Below, piece after piece: positions 10,095-18,538 of a stretch of 64,000 nt of DNA (position 1 is its first letter; every line of letters starts with the position of its first letter). The position numbers and the translations under genes were made by a program. The notes below the pieces were generated by a model. It was not told where the DNA came from, did not search any database, and saw nothing but the letters and a program-made list of their open reading frames with translations. This stretch comes from TMED8 sp038125725 (GTDB lineage: Bacteria > Pseudomonadota > Alphaproteobacteria > Rhodospirillales > Casp-alpha2): positions 6,159 through 70,158 of the forward strand of contig JAYPEK010000019.1 of the NCBI GenBank assembly GCA_038125725.1, in the 5' to 3' direction.

Positions 10095-11333
10095 TCAGGA
10101 CCCCTCGTACCACTCCACCAGGAGCATGCGCTCGCGCGCCGAAAGCTCGATACCGTCGCGCGCTACGCTGGGGGGCGGCATGGCGTGGCTACGCCCGGCC
10201 TGCAGATAGATCTGATGCGCGCGCTTGGCGATGTCGGTCTCGGTCTCCAGCGTCACACCCTTGGGCGCCGTGGCCATGCCCTCCCAGCCGGGCTCGCGCG
10301 CATGGCACATGGAACAGCGCCCGCTGACCAATTCAACGACGGCGTCGAAATGGGTGTTGTCGGCGTAGCGCTGCTCGACGGCCGAGAGTTTCACACCCGC
10401 ATCCGCCTCTTCCTCCGCGTCGGCCGCCGGCAGGGTCGAAAGCCAGATGATGGCGGCGAACAGAGCCACGGTGGCGAACCAGGTCCAGTAGGGGCTGCCG
10501 GCGCGCGCGTGGCGGGTGTTGAACCAGTGGCGGATGGTGACCCCCATCAGGAACACCAGCGACGCAATCACCCAGTTGTAGGGCGTGCCGAAGGTCAGCG
10601 GATAGTGGTTCGACAGCATCAGGAACAGGATCGGCAGCGTCAGGTAGTTGTTGTGGGTGGAGCGCTGCTTCGCCTGCAGGCCGAGCGCCGGGTCCGGCGC
10701 CTTGCCGGCGACCAGGTCGGCGACCACCTTCTTCTGGTTGGGGATGATGATGATGAACACGTTGGCCGACATGATCGTCGCGGTGAAGGCGCCCAGATGC
10801 ACGAAGGCGGCGCGGCCGGTGAACACCTGCGTATAGCCCCAGGCCATGGCCACCAGCACGACATAGAGAAAAATCATCAGGCGTGTGTTGTCGGCACCCA
10901 AGGGCGACTTGCAGAGAAGATCGTAGATCACCCAGCCGATCCCGATGGAGGCAAGCGAGATCAAGATCGCCGTGCCGCCCGAGACGTCCAGAACCGCCGG
11001 GTCGACCAAATAGAGATCGGCGCCGTGGTAGTAGACGATGGCCAACAGCGCGAAACCGGAAAGCCACGTCATGTAGCTCTCCCATTTGAACCAGGTCATG
11101 TGCTCGGGCATTTTCTCCGGTGCCACCATATACTTCTGCATGTGATAGAAGCCGCCGCCGTGCACCTGCCATTCCTCGCCGTGCACGCCGTCGGGAAGTT
11201 CGGGGTTCTTGCGCAGCCCCAGGTCCAGGGCGATGAAATAGAACGACGAGCCGATCCAGGCGATCGCCGTAATCACGTGCAGCCAGCGGGCCGCGAGACT
11301 GAGCCAGTCCCAGAGAATTGCAGTTTCGATCAT
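10095..11333 (-). CDS. puuD: Membrane urate hydroxylase PuuD with C-terminal cytochrome c domain
   Basis: A 412-residue protein. Several membrane helices form the urate hydroxylase domain (ARWLHVITAIAWIGSSFYF at the N terminus, WFKWESYMTWLSGFALL, the N-T-R-H-A region). A cytochrome c module follows with the haem-binding CSMCH (Cys340, Cys343, His344) and a distal Met in AMPPP (near 385). PuuD oxidises urate to 5-hydroxyisourate and passes electrons to the respiratory chain. The ATG at 11331-11333 with GAGGAG upstream is the start; the frame is open further but upstream residues do not fit. It lies back to back with the broken LysR gene and close to HIU hydrolase and the PuuE-UraD fusion. Confidence 0.93.
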   Translation of the reverse strand: MIETAILWDWLSLAARWLHVITAIAWIGSSFYFIALDLGLRKNPELPDGVHGEEWQVHGGGFYHMQKYMVAPEKMPEHMTWFKWESYMTWLSGFALLAIVYYHGADLYLVDPAVLDVSGGTAILISLASIGIGWVIYDLLCKSPLGADNTRLMIFLYVVLVAMAWGYTQVFTGRAAFVHLGAFTATIMSANVFIIIIPNQKKVVADLVAGKAPDPALGLQAKQRSTHNNYLTLPILFLMLSNHYPLTFGTPYNWVIASLVFLMGVTIRHWFNTRHARAGSPYWTWFATVALFAAIIWLSTLPAADAEEEADAGVKLSAVEQRYADNTHFDAVVELVSGRCSMCHAREPGWEGMATAPKGVTLETETDIAKRAHQIYLQAGRSHAMPPPSVARDGIELSARERMLLVEWYEGS

Positions 11334-11400
11334 GACGCTCCTCGATCCGTTGCGGCTAGGTTGGCAGAGAACGGCGCCGGCGTGAAGATGCTGCATGCGC

Positions 11401-11418
11401 GAGCACTTTCAAAAAAAA
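11401..11418 (-). promoter_or_regulatory. T-tract element upstream of puuD, possible operator
   Basis: On the minus strand this reads TTTTTTTTGAAAGTGCTC and lies about 70-85 nt upstream of the puuD start, within the region shared with the divergent LysR gene. The TTTTTTGAAAGT part recurs at 12799-12811 upstream of the puuE-uraD fusion. A role in purine-dependent control is inference. Confidence 0.3.
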
Positions 11419-11451
11419 CCGGAAAATGGTATCTATTTTTCCGTGTCTTAT

Positions 11452-12351
11452 GTGAATAACCTGAAGACGTTCGTGCGGGTTTTCGAACTCGGCTCCATGT
11501 CGGCGGCCGGGCGCGACATGCGGCTTTCCGCCGCCGAGGTCTCCAGCCGCATCTCTGAACTGGAGAAACATTTCGCCGTCCGGCTGTTCAACCGCACCAC
11601 GCGCTCCATGAAGCCGACCTCGCACGGCAACCTGCTCTATGCCGGCGCCACCAAGATCCTCGACGCCATCGCCGAGGTGGAAAGCGACATGGCGGAGATC
11701 ACCGACAAGCCCAAGGGCACGATCTTCGTCGCCGCGCCCCTAGGGCTCGGCAAGAAGCTGATCGCGCCCCTGGTGCCGCCGTTCAACCAGCGCTACCCCG
11801 ACGTCAACATCCGCCTCAGACTGACCGACCGCCGCGTCGACGTTACCGGCGAGGGACTGGACGCCGCCTTCGTGCTCGGGCGCCTCACCGATTCGAACCT
11901 GCGCCACAGGCCCATCCACGAGTTCGAACGCGTGCTCTGCGCCTCGCCGGCCTACGTCGCCGAACGCGGCATGCCCGAGACCGGCGACGATCTGGTCGCC
12001 GACGGGCATCGATGTCTGCTGCTGCGCTATCCCGGCGCCGACGAGTTCTATTGAATGCTCTGTGTCGATGGCGAGGCCAGGCGCTACGATTTCCAAGGGC
12101 CGATGGATTCCGACGACGGCGACGTGCTGACCGATTGGGCGCTGGCCGGCGGTGGCATCGTCAACAAGCCGCTCTATGAGGTGCGCGATCTGTTGGACTC
12201 AGGCGCCCTGGTGCGGGTCGCGGAAAAGACCCCGCCGACGCCGCTGCCCTTTGCCTGCATCTACCCGCACAAGCGGCTGCAGGACCGTAAGGTGCGCCAG
12301 TTCATCGATTTCGCCATGGCCGAATGCCAGCGCGCGCTGGCCTCCGCCTAG
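11452..12351 (+). pseudogene. LysR-family regulator interrupted by an in-frame TGA
   Basis: The N-terminal LysR helix-turn-helix is intact (VNNLKTFVRVFELGSMSAAG, EVSSRISELEKHFAVRLFNRTTRSM), and so is most of the effector domain. After DEFY the codon at 12052-12054 is TGA, and the same frame continues as MLCVDGEARRYDFQGPMDSDDGD through to 12351. One base change (TGG, Trp, to TGA) explains it; no frame change is needed. The 3' part alone would be a 98-residue fragment starting at an ATG immediately after the stop. The start may be this GTG or a codon up to 19 residues upstream. The position next to puuD suggests it was a purine-pathway regulator. True pseudogene versus base-call error cannot be decided here. 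Confidence 0.85.
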
Positions 12352-12352
12352 C

Positions 12353-12715
12353 TCAACTGCCCCGGTAGGTGGAGTAGGAATAGGGCGAGACCAGAAGCGG
12401 CACGTGGTAGTGCTCGTCGGCATCGGCGATGCCGAAGCGCAGCGGCACCACGTCGATGAAGCGCACGTCCGGGTCGATGCCGCGGCCGGCGAAATAGTCG
12501 CCGATGAAGAACACCAGTTCGTAGTTGCCGGTCTCGAAGTCTTCCTTGCCCAGGATCGGCGTGTCGGTGCGGCCGTCGTCGTTGGTGGTGCGCTCGGCGA
12601 GCAACCGGCGTTCCGTGCCGTCCAGCCGGTACAATTCGATCCGCACGCCGGGGGCCGGTGAACCGTGCGCGGTGTCGAGAATGTGCGTGGTAAGAAAGCC
12701 GTTTGCCGCCGCCAT
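12353..12715 (-). CDS. uraH: 5-hydroxyisourate hydrolase (transthyretin-like)
   Basis: A 120-residue protein with both HIUase signatures: LTTHILDTAHGSPAPGVRIEL at the N terminus with the catalytic His, and the C-terminal tetrapeptide YRGS that distinguishes the enzyme from transthyretin. It hydrolyses 5-hydroxyisourate, the PuuD product, to OHCU. Its end lies 1 nt from the end of the LysR frame (convergent), and it is divergent from the puuE-uraD fusion across 133 nt. Confidence 0.96.
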   Translation of the reverse strand: MAAANGFLTTHILDTAHGSPAPGVRIELYRLDGTERRLLAERTTNDDGRTDTPILGKEDFETGNYELVFFIGDYFAGRGIDPDVRFIDVVPLRFGIADADEHYHVPLLVSPYSYSTYRGS

Positions 12716-12796
12716 GGTATCCTCCGTTGATCCTGCCGCCCATGATCGACAAAACGGCGTTCAGGCGCCAGTGTTTGATTACCTGATCATTTTCGC

Positions 12797-12814
12797 GAAT
12801 TTTTTGAAAGTCAG
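12797..12814 (+). promoter_or_regulatory. T-tract element between uraH and the puuE-uraD fusion
   Basis: GAATTTTTTGAAAGTCAG lies 35-52 nt upstream of the fusion gene start in an AT-rich divergent promoter region. It shares its core with elements at 1115-1132, 11401-11418 (other strand) and 28224-28240. Treat as a candidate regulatory site only. Confidence 0.3.
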
Positions 12815-12848
12815 GACGATTATTTTGCTGTTAAGGTAAACATCGTCC

Positions 12849-14288
12849 ATGGATGGGGGCAACGACACAAACATGCGCTATCCGCGCGACATGTTGGGAT
12901 ATGGGACCGTCCCGCCCCGGGCCGATTGGCCCGGCGGCGCGGCCATTGCCGTGCAGTTCGTCGTCAACTACGAGGAAGGCGGCGAAAACTGCATCCTGCA
13001 TGGGGACGCGGCCTCGGAGGCCTTCCTCTCGGAGATCGTCGGCGCCGCCGCCTGGCCCGGCCAGCGCCACTGGAACATGGAATCGATCTACGAATACGGC
13101 GCCCGCGCCGGCTTCTGGCGGCTACACCGGCTATTCACCGAAGCCGGCATTCCGGTCACCGTTTACGGGGTCGCCACCGCGCTGCAACGGTCGCCGGCTC
13201 AGGTGGCGGCAATGCTCGACGCCGATTGGGAAATCGCGTCGCACGGCCTCAAGTGGATCGAGTACAAGGACGCGGCGCCGGACGCCGAACGCGCCGATAT
13301 GATGGAGGCCATCCGCATCCACGAAGCCGTCACCGGCAGCCGGCCGACCGGCTGGTACACCGGCCGCTGCTCGGTCAACACGGTCGATCTGGTGACGGAA
13401 GAAGGCGGCTTCGATTATGTCGCCGATGCCTACGCCGACGACCTGCCCTACTGGCGCCGCCACGCCGGGCGCGACCAGTTGATCGTCCCCTACACACTGG
13501 ACGCCAACGACATGCGCTTTGCCACGCCGCAGGGCTTCAATTCCGGCGATCAGTTCTACGCCTATTTGAAGGACAGCTTCGACGAGCTCTACCGCGAGGG
13601 CCAGGCTGGCCAGCCGAAAATGATGAGCATCGGCCTGCATTGCCGCCTTGCCGGCCGTCCCGGGCGCACCGCCGCCATCCGCCGGTTCATCGACTACGCC
13701 AAATCGCACGACGCCGTCTGGTTCGCGCGCCGCATCGACATCGCGCGGCATTGGATCGAAACCCACCCGCCGGCGGCGCCTGCGTTGGTTCCCTCCGGCA
13801 TGGACCGGAGCGCTTTCGTCGAAGCCTTCGGCGGCGTCTTCGAGCATTCCGCGTGGATCGCCGAACGCGCCTTCGACGCCGAGCTCGGTCCCGCCAACGA
13901 CACCGCCCAGGGCCTGCACGCCGCGCTCGCCATCCAGTTCCGCAAGGCGTCCGACGACGAGCGGCTCGGTGTGCTGCGCGCGCATCCGGACCTCGCCGGA
14001 AAGCTCGCGGCGGCCAAGCGCCTGACGCCCGAATCGACCGCCGAACAGGCCGGCGCCGGGCTCGATGCGCTCACCGACGAGGAGCGCGCCACCTTCACCG
14101 GCCTGAACGAGCGCTATACCGAAAGCTTCGGCTTTCCCTTCATCATCGCGGTCAAGGGCCTCGGCAAGGCCGACATCCTGGCCGCCTTCGAGACCCGCGT
14201 CGAAAACGACCGCGACGCCGAATTCGCCACCGCGTGCCGCCAGGTGGAACGCATCGCGCGGCTGCGTCTGGAAGACATGCTTGGCTGA
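12849..14288 (+). CDS. Bifunctional PuuE-type allantoinase / OHCU decarboxylase fusion
   Basis: 479 residues in two domains. Residues 1 to about 305 are a cofactor-free polysaccharide-deacetylase-type allantoinase (PuuE): YPRDMLGYGTVPPRADWPGG, FVVNYEEGGENCILHGD, HGLKWIEY, GWYTGRCSVNT, YVADAYADDLPYW. Residues about 315-479 are OHCU decarboxylase (UraD): FGGVFEHSAWIAERAF with the catalytic His333, then RAHPDLAGKLA and FPFIIAVKG. It therefore makes allantoin from OHCU and opens it to allantoate, the two steps after HIU hydrolase. The order is allantoinase first, decarboxylase second. The permease follows after 69 nt with GAGGAG before its start. Confidence 0.95.
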   Translation: MDGGNDTNMRYPRDMLGYGTVPPRADWPGGAAIAVQFVVNYEEGGENCILHGDAASEAFLSEIVGAAAWPGQRHWNMESIYEYGARAGFWRLHRLFTEAGIPVTVYGVATALQRSPAQVAAMLDADWEIASHGLKWIEYKDAAPDAERADMMEAIRIHEAVTGSRPTGWYTGRCSVNTVDLVTEEGGFDYVADAYADDLPYWRRHAGRDQLIVPYTLDANDMRFATPQGFNSGDQFYAYLKDSFDELYREGQAGQPKMMSIGLHCRLAGRPGRTAAIRRFIDYAKSHDAVWFARRIDIARHWIETHPPAAPALVPSGMDRSAFVEAFGGVFEHSAWIAERAFDAELGPANDTAQGLHAALAIQFRKASDDERLGVLRAHPDLAGKLAAAKRLTPESTAEQAGAGLDALTDEERATFTGLNERYTESFGFPFIIAVKGLGKADILAAFETRVENDRDAEFATACRQVERIARLRLEDMLG

Positions 14289-14357
14289 GACGCCGTTGGG
14301 AGACCATCCATCCATCCGAGAGGGGGAAACTTTCGGAACAAAACGAGGAGTAAGCGC

Positions 14358-15743
14358 ATGAGCCTACATAATTCCGGTTTGGGCACGCCCGAACAACTGA
14401 AGGACCCGGACTTCACACCGCCGTTGGGATCCGCGGTCCCGCTCGGCATCCAGCACGTTTTGGCGATGTTCGTCTCCAACGTCACGCCGGCCATCATCAT
14501 CGCCGGCGTCGCCGGTTTCGGCTTCGGTTCGAAGTCGCCGGACTTCCACTACCTGATCTACATGATCCAGATGTCGATGCTGTTCGCCGGCATCGCCACC
14601 CTTTTCCAGACGGTCGGCTTCGGCCCGGTCGGCGCGCGCCTGCCGATCGTGCAGGGCACCAGCTTCGCCTTCCTGCCGGTGATGATCCCGCTGGTCGCCG
14701 GCAAGGGCGTCGACGCCATGGCGGTGCTGATGGGCGGCATCGTCGTCGGCGGCATCTTCCACACCTGCCTGGCACCGATCATCGGCCGCATCCGCTTCGC
14801 GCTGCCGCCGCTGGTCACCGGTCTCGTGGTGCTGATGATCGGCCTGGCGCTGATCAAGGTCGGCATCCAGTACGCGGCGGGCGGCGTGCCGGCCATCGGA
14901 AAGCCGGAATTCGGTTCCTTGCAGAACTGGTCGGTGGCGATGGTGGTCATCGTCGTGACCTTGGGCGTCAAATTCTTCACCCGCGGCATCATCTCCGTCG
15001 CGGCGGTGCTGATCGGGCTGATCGTCGGCTACATCGTCGCCTACTTCATGGGCATGGTGAGCTTCGCCAACGTCGGCCGTGCCGCCGTGTTCGCGCTGCC
15101 GCAGCCGTTCCCGTTCGGCATCGAGTTCTCGGCCGGCGCGATCATCGGCATCTGCCTGATGGCCTTCGTCTCCGCCGTCGAAACGGTCGGTGACGTGTCG
15201 GGCATCGCCAAGGGCGGCGCCGGGCGCGAAGCCGAAACCAAGGAACTGGAAGGCGCTACCTACGCCGACGGCCTGGGTTCGGCCGTCGCCGGCATCTTCG
15301 GCGGCCTGCCAAACACGTCGTTTTCCCAGAACGTCGGCCTGATCGCCATGACCGGCGTCATGAGCCGCCACGTGGTGACCATTGGCGCGATCTTCCTGAT
15401 CGTCGCCGGGTTGATCCCCAAGATCGGCGCGGTGATCTCGTCGGTGCCGATCGAGGTGCTGGGCGGCGGCGTCATCGTCATGTTCGGCATGGTCGCGGCG
15501 GCGGGCATCAACATGCTCTCCGACGTGCACTGGAACCGCCGCAACATGGTGATCTTCGCCATCTCGCTGTCGGTGGGTCTGGGCCTGCAACTGGTGCCCG
15601 ACGCGCTGCAGCACATGCCCTCGACGGCCAAGGTGCTGCTGACCTCCGGTCTGCTGCCGGCTGCTTTCCTGGCGATCATCCTCAACCTCGTGTTGCCGGA
15701 AGAGCTGCCGGAAGAAATGGCTGACGACGAACCGACCCACTGA
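14358..15743 (+). CDS. NCS2-family urate/xanthine permease
   Basis: A 461-residue nucleobase-cation symporter-2 protein with roughly 12-14 membrane helices. The family motif Q-N-x-G-x4-T-G is present as QNVGLIAMTG, with FISAVET-like FVSAVETVGDVSGIA before it and GTSFAFLPVMIPLV in the early part. It imports urate or xanthine with protons. Its place directly after the puuE-uraD fusion and before 8-oxoguanine deaminase supports urate as main substrate. NCS2 members are hard to separate by sequence, so xanthine or uracil remain possible. Confidence 0.9.
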   Translation: MSLHNSGLGTPEQLKDPDFTPPLGSAVPLGIQHVLAMFVSNVTPAIIIAGVAGFGFGSKSPDFHYLIYMIQMSMLFAGIATLFQTVGFGPVGARLPIVQGTSFAFLPVMIPLVAGKGVDAMAVLMGGIVVGGIFHTCLAPIIGRIRFALPPLVTGLVVLMIGLALIKVGIQYAAGGVPAIGKPEFGSLQNWSVAMVVIVVTLGVKFFTRGIISVAAVLIGLIVGYIVAYFMGMVSFANVGRAAVFALPQPFPFGIEFSAGAIIGICLMAFVSAVETVGDVSGIAKGGAGREAETKELEGATYADGLGSAVAGIFGGLPNTSFSQNVGLIAMTGVMSRHVVTIGAIFLIVAGLIPKIGAVISSVPIEVLGGGVIVMFGMVAAAGINMLSDVHWNRRNMVIFAISLSVGLGLQLVPDALQHMPSTAKVLLTSGLLPAAFLAIILNLVLPEELPEEMADDEPTH

Positions 15744-15766
15744 CGGGCCGGAACGACCTGACCCAA

Positions 15767-15795
15767 GGGCCGGCCGGAAAACCTCCGGCCGGCCC
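15767..15795 (+). terminator. Strong 12-bp hairpin between permease and 8-oxoguanine deaminase
   Basis: GGGCCGGCCGGA and its exact complement TCCGGCCGGCCC flank a 5-nt AAACC loop. There is no following T-run, so this may be an mRNA-stabilising or attenuating hairpin rather than a full terminator. It ends 13 nt before the next start codon and so covers the ribosome-site region. Confidence 0.6.
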
Positions 15796-15808
15796 ACTAG
15801 GGACTCGA

Positions 15809-17161
15809 ATGACGACACTGCTTGCCAAGAACGCCGACGTCCTGGTGACCATGGACGGTGCGCGCCGCGAAATCGCCTCCGGCGGTCTTTATGCGCGCGA
15901 TGGCGTGATCGAGGCCGTCGGCGCCGCCGCCGATCTTCCCGCCGAGGCCGACGAGGTTCTCGATCTCTCCGGCGCGGTGGTGCTGCCGGGGCTGATCAAC
16001 ACCCACCATCATTTCTACCAGAACCTGACCCGCGCCGTGCCCGCCGCGCAGGACGCCACCCTGTTCGGCTGGCTGACCACGCTCTATCCGATCTGGGCGC
16101 GCATGGGGCCCGAGGAGATTTTCGTCTCCGCCCAACTGGCGCTGGCGGAATTGGCGCTTTCGGGCTGCACCTGTTCGTCCGACCATCTCTACATGTTCCC
16201 GAACGGGGCGCGCCTCGACGACGAGATCGCGGCCGCCGGCACGATCGGCCTGCGCCTGCATGCGACGCGCGGCGCCATGAGCATCGGCGAAAGCGCCGGT
16301 GGCCTGCCGCCCGACAGCCTGGTGGAAGACGAAGCCGCCATCCTGGAGGACTGCCTGCGGGTCATCGCCGCCCACCACGATCCCGACCCCGGCGCCATGG
16401 TGCGCGTCGGCGTCGCACCCTGCTCGCCCTTCTCGGTCAGCCGCGAGTTGATGCGAGACGCCGCGCTATTGGCCCGCGGCCAGGGCGTGCACCTGCACAC
16501 CCACTTAGCCGAAAACGACGACGACATCGCCTATTCGCTCGCGCATTTCGGCTGCCGGCCCGGCCAGTACGCCGAGGACCTGGGCTGGACCGGCGACGAC
16601 GTCTGGCACGCGCACTGCGTCAAACTGGACGATGGCGAGATCGATCTTTTCGCCCAGAGCGGTACCGGCGTCGCCCATTGCCCTTGTTCAAACATGCGGC
16701 TTGGCAGCGGCATCGCGCCGGTGCGCGCCATGCGGGATGCCGGGGTCAAGGTGGGGCTCGGCGTCGACGGCTCGGCATCGAACGATGCCGGCGATCTGTT
16801 GTCGGAGGCGCGCCAGGCGATGCTGCTACAGCGGGTCGGCTTCGGCGGCGGCGCGCTGGGTGCGCGGGACGCAGTGGAGATCGCCACGCGGGGCGGCGCG
16901 GCCGTCCTTGGCCGGCCCGACCTGGGCTCACTGGAAATTGGCAAACGCGCCGACTTCGCCGTCTTCGATACCGCAAGCGTGGCCATGGCCGGCGCCTGGG
17001 ACCCAGTCGCGGGGCTGGTTTTCTCCGGCCCGCACCGGGCCCGGCACACGGTGGTCGAGGGGCGTTTCGTGGTCCGTGACGGCGAATTGGCGACGGCCGA
17101 TCTGAGCCGCGTTCTCGAAATCCACGCGCGCCTGACACGCAAGCTGATCGACGGAAACTAG
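15809..17161 (+). CDS. 8-oxoguanine deaminase (amidohydrolase, ATZ/TRZ family)
   Basis: A 450-residue metal-dependent amidohydrolase. LPGLINTHHHFYQNLTRAVPAAQ carries the HxH metal motif and matches the 8-oxoguanine deaminase subgroup. HLHTHLAEN, WHAHCVKLDD and VGLGVDGSASNDAGDLL provide the remaining His and Asp ligands. It deaminates 8-oxoguanine to urate, feeding directly into PuuD. Hydroxyatrazine-type deaminases are close relatives, but the purine context decides the call. Its stop overlaps the stop of the convergent guanine deaminase gene within a shared CTAG. Confidence 0.88.
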   Translation: MTTLLAKNADVLVTMDGARREIASGGLYARDGVIEAVGAAADLPAEADEVLDLSGAVVLPGLINTHHHFYQNLTRAVPAAQDATLFGWLTTLYPIWARMGPEEIFVSAQLALAELALSGCTCSSDHLYMFPNGARLDDEIAAAGTIGLRLHATRGAMSIGESAGGLPPDSLVEDEAAILEDCLRVIAAHHDPDPGAMVRVGVAPCSPFSVSRELMRDAALLARGQGVHLHTHLAENDDDIAYSLAHFGCRPGQYAEDLGWTGDDVWHAHCVKLDDGEIDLFAQSGTGVAHCPCSNMRLGSGIAPVRAMRDAGVKVGLGVDGSASNDAGDLLSEARQAMLLQRVGFGGGALGARDAVEIATRGGAAVLGRPDLGSLEIGKRADFAVFDTASVAMAGAWDPVAGLVFSGPHRARHTVVEGRFVVRDGELATADLSRVLEIHARLTRKLIDGN

Positions 17162-18465
17162 GGTCGCTCCCAGGCGATCATGCCGTTGGTGAACACCGTC
17201 TGGATGGCGCGGTCATCGGCAAGGATGATCTGCGCGAACAGGAGATCGCGCAGGCTTTCCGCTTCCGCTGCGCGGCGCTCGATCAGTTCCGTCGAGGCCG
17301 GATCGATGACGATCACGTCGGCTTCCATGCCGGGTGCGATGTTGCCAACCCGATCGGCGATGCCCATCGCCTTGGCCGAGCCCATCGTCGCCAGATACCA
17401 GAGCTGATAGGGATGCAGGCTGTGGCCGCGCAGTTGCGCCACCTCATAGGCGGCGCGCATGGTCATGAACATGGAAAGGCTGGTGCCGCCGGCAACGTCG
17501 CTGGCGAGGCCGACGGTGATGGGCGCATCCACGCCCCGGAGCCCGGCCATGTCGAAGAGCCCGGAGCCGATGAACATGTTGGAGGTCGGGCAATGCGCGA
17601 TGGCGGAGCCGGTATCGCGGATGGCGGCGCGCTCACGATCCATCAAGTGGATGGCATGGCCGAAGATGGCGCCGGGACCGGCCAGACCGAATTTCTCGTA
17701 GACACCGAAATAGTCCGACGCGTCGGGGAAGAGCTCCTTCACCCAGGCGATTTCATTGGGGTTCTCGGAGAGGTGCGTCTGCATCAGCGTGCCGGGATTT
17801 TCGCGCCAGAGCGCGCCAGCGGCTTCCAGTTGCTCGGGCGTCGAGGTCGGCGCGAAGCGGGGCGTCACCGCGTAAATGTTGCGCCCGCGCCCGTGCCATT
17901 TTTCGACCAGCGCCTTCGACTGGTCGTAGCCGGATTGGGCCGTGTCCAGGAGATTGTCGGGTGCGTTGCGATCCATCAGCACCTTGCCGCAGGCCATGCG
18001 AACGCGACGCTGCTCCGACACCTCGAAAAAGGCATCGACGGATTCGGGATGCACGGTGGCATAGACGCAAGCCGTGGTGGTGCCGTTGGCGACCGCCTCG
18101 GTGAGAAACAGCTCCGCCGCCTCGCGGGCATGGGCCTTATCGTGAAAGGCCGCCTCGCCGGGAAAGGTATAAGTCTCCAGCCACTCCAGAAGCTGCTCGC
18201 CGTAGGACGCGATGATCGGAAGCTGCGGATAGTGCGCGTGGCAATCGATGAAGCCGGCCGAGATCAGCGATTTGCCGTAATCCAGCACCCGGGCACCGGG
18301 CGCTTCGGCGACGATCTGATCGGCGGGACCGACCGCCTGAATAATACCATCCGCCATATGGACGGCGCCGGCGCTTTCGAAACGGAGCGCCGCCTCCGGG
18401 CCCTCGGAAAAAGGATCGCCCGCGAACGAAAGCACTTGGCCTTTCAGAACCAGATTCATCGCCAT
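17158..18465 (-). CDS. guaD: Guanine deaminase
   Basis: A 435-residue amidohydrolase with FIDCHAHYPQLPIIASYGEQLLEWL (zinc HxH and the Gln/Tyr guanine-pocket signature), TLMQTHLSENPNEI, FGHAIHLMD, HCPTSNMFIGSG and VGLASDVAGGTSLSM. It converts guanine to xanthine, the substrate of the xanthine dehydrogenase encoded upstream on the same strand. It follows the importer operon after a strong terminator at 18500-18527, so it is probably transcribed from its own promoter in the 73-nt gap or by read-through. Confidence 0.95.
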   Translation of the reverse strand: MAMNLVLKGQVLSFAGDPFSEGPEAALRFESAGAVHMADGIIQAVGPADQIVAEAPGARVLDYGKSLISAGFIDCHAHYPQLPIIASYGEQLLEWLETYTFPGEAAFHDKAHAREAAELFLTEAVANGTTTACVYATVHPESVDAFFEVSEQRRVRMACGKVLMDRNAPDNLLDTAQSGYDQSKALVEKWHGRGRNIYAVTPRFAPTSTPEQLEAAGALWRENPGTLMQTHLSENPNEIAWVKELFPDASDYFGVYEKFGLAGPGAIFGHAIHLMDRERAAIRDTGSAIAHCPTSNMFIGSGLFDMAGLRGVDAPITVGLASDVAGGTSLSMFMTMRAAYEVAQLRGHSLHPYQLWYLATMGSAKAMGIADRVGNIAPGMEADVIVIDPASTELIERRAAEAESLRDLLFAQIILADDRAIQTVFTNGMIAWERP

Positions 18466-18494
18466 GGCCTGTGTTCCCCCGAAAGGCGGGCGGA

Positions 18495-18527
18495 AAAAAG
18501 GCGGCGCGGCACTGAGGCCGCGCCGCC
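18495..18527 (-). terminator. Rho-independent terminator after the BMP-binding protein gene
   Basis: On the minus strand a perfect 11-bp stem (GGCGGCGCGGC / GCCGCGCCGCC, 6-nt loop) is followed at once by TTTTTT. It begins 12 nt after the stop of the binding-protein gene and closes the xdh-importer operon. Confidence 0.93.
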
Positions 18528-18538
18528 CGCTGCGAGGA

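Noticed and set aside
12052..12054. Possible selenocysteine at the TGA in the LysR gene
   Set aside because: LysR proteins have no such use, the following bases do not form an evident SECIS hairpin and Trp fits the position.
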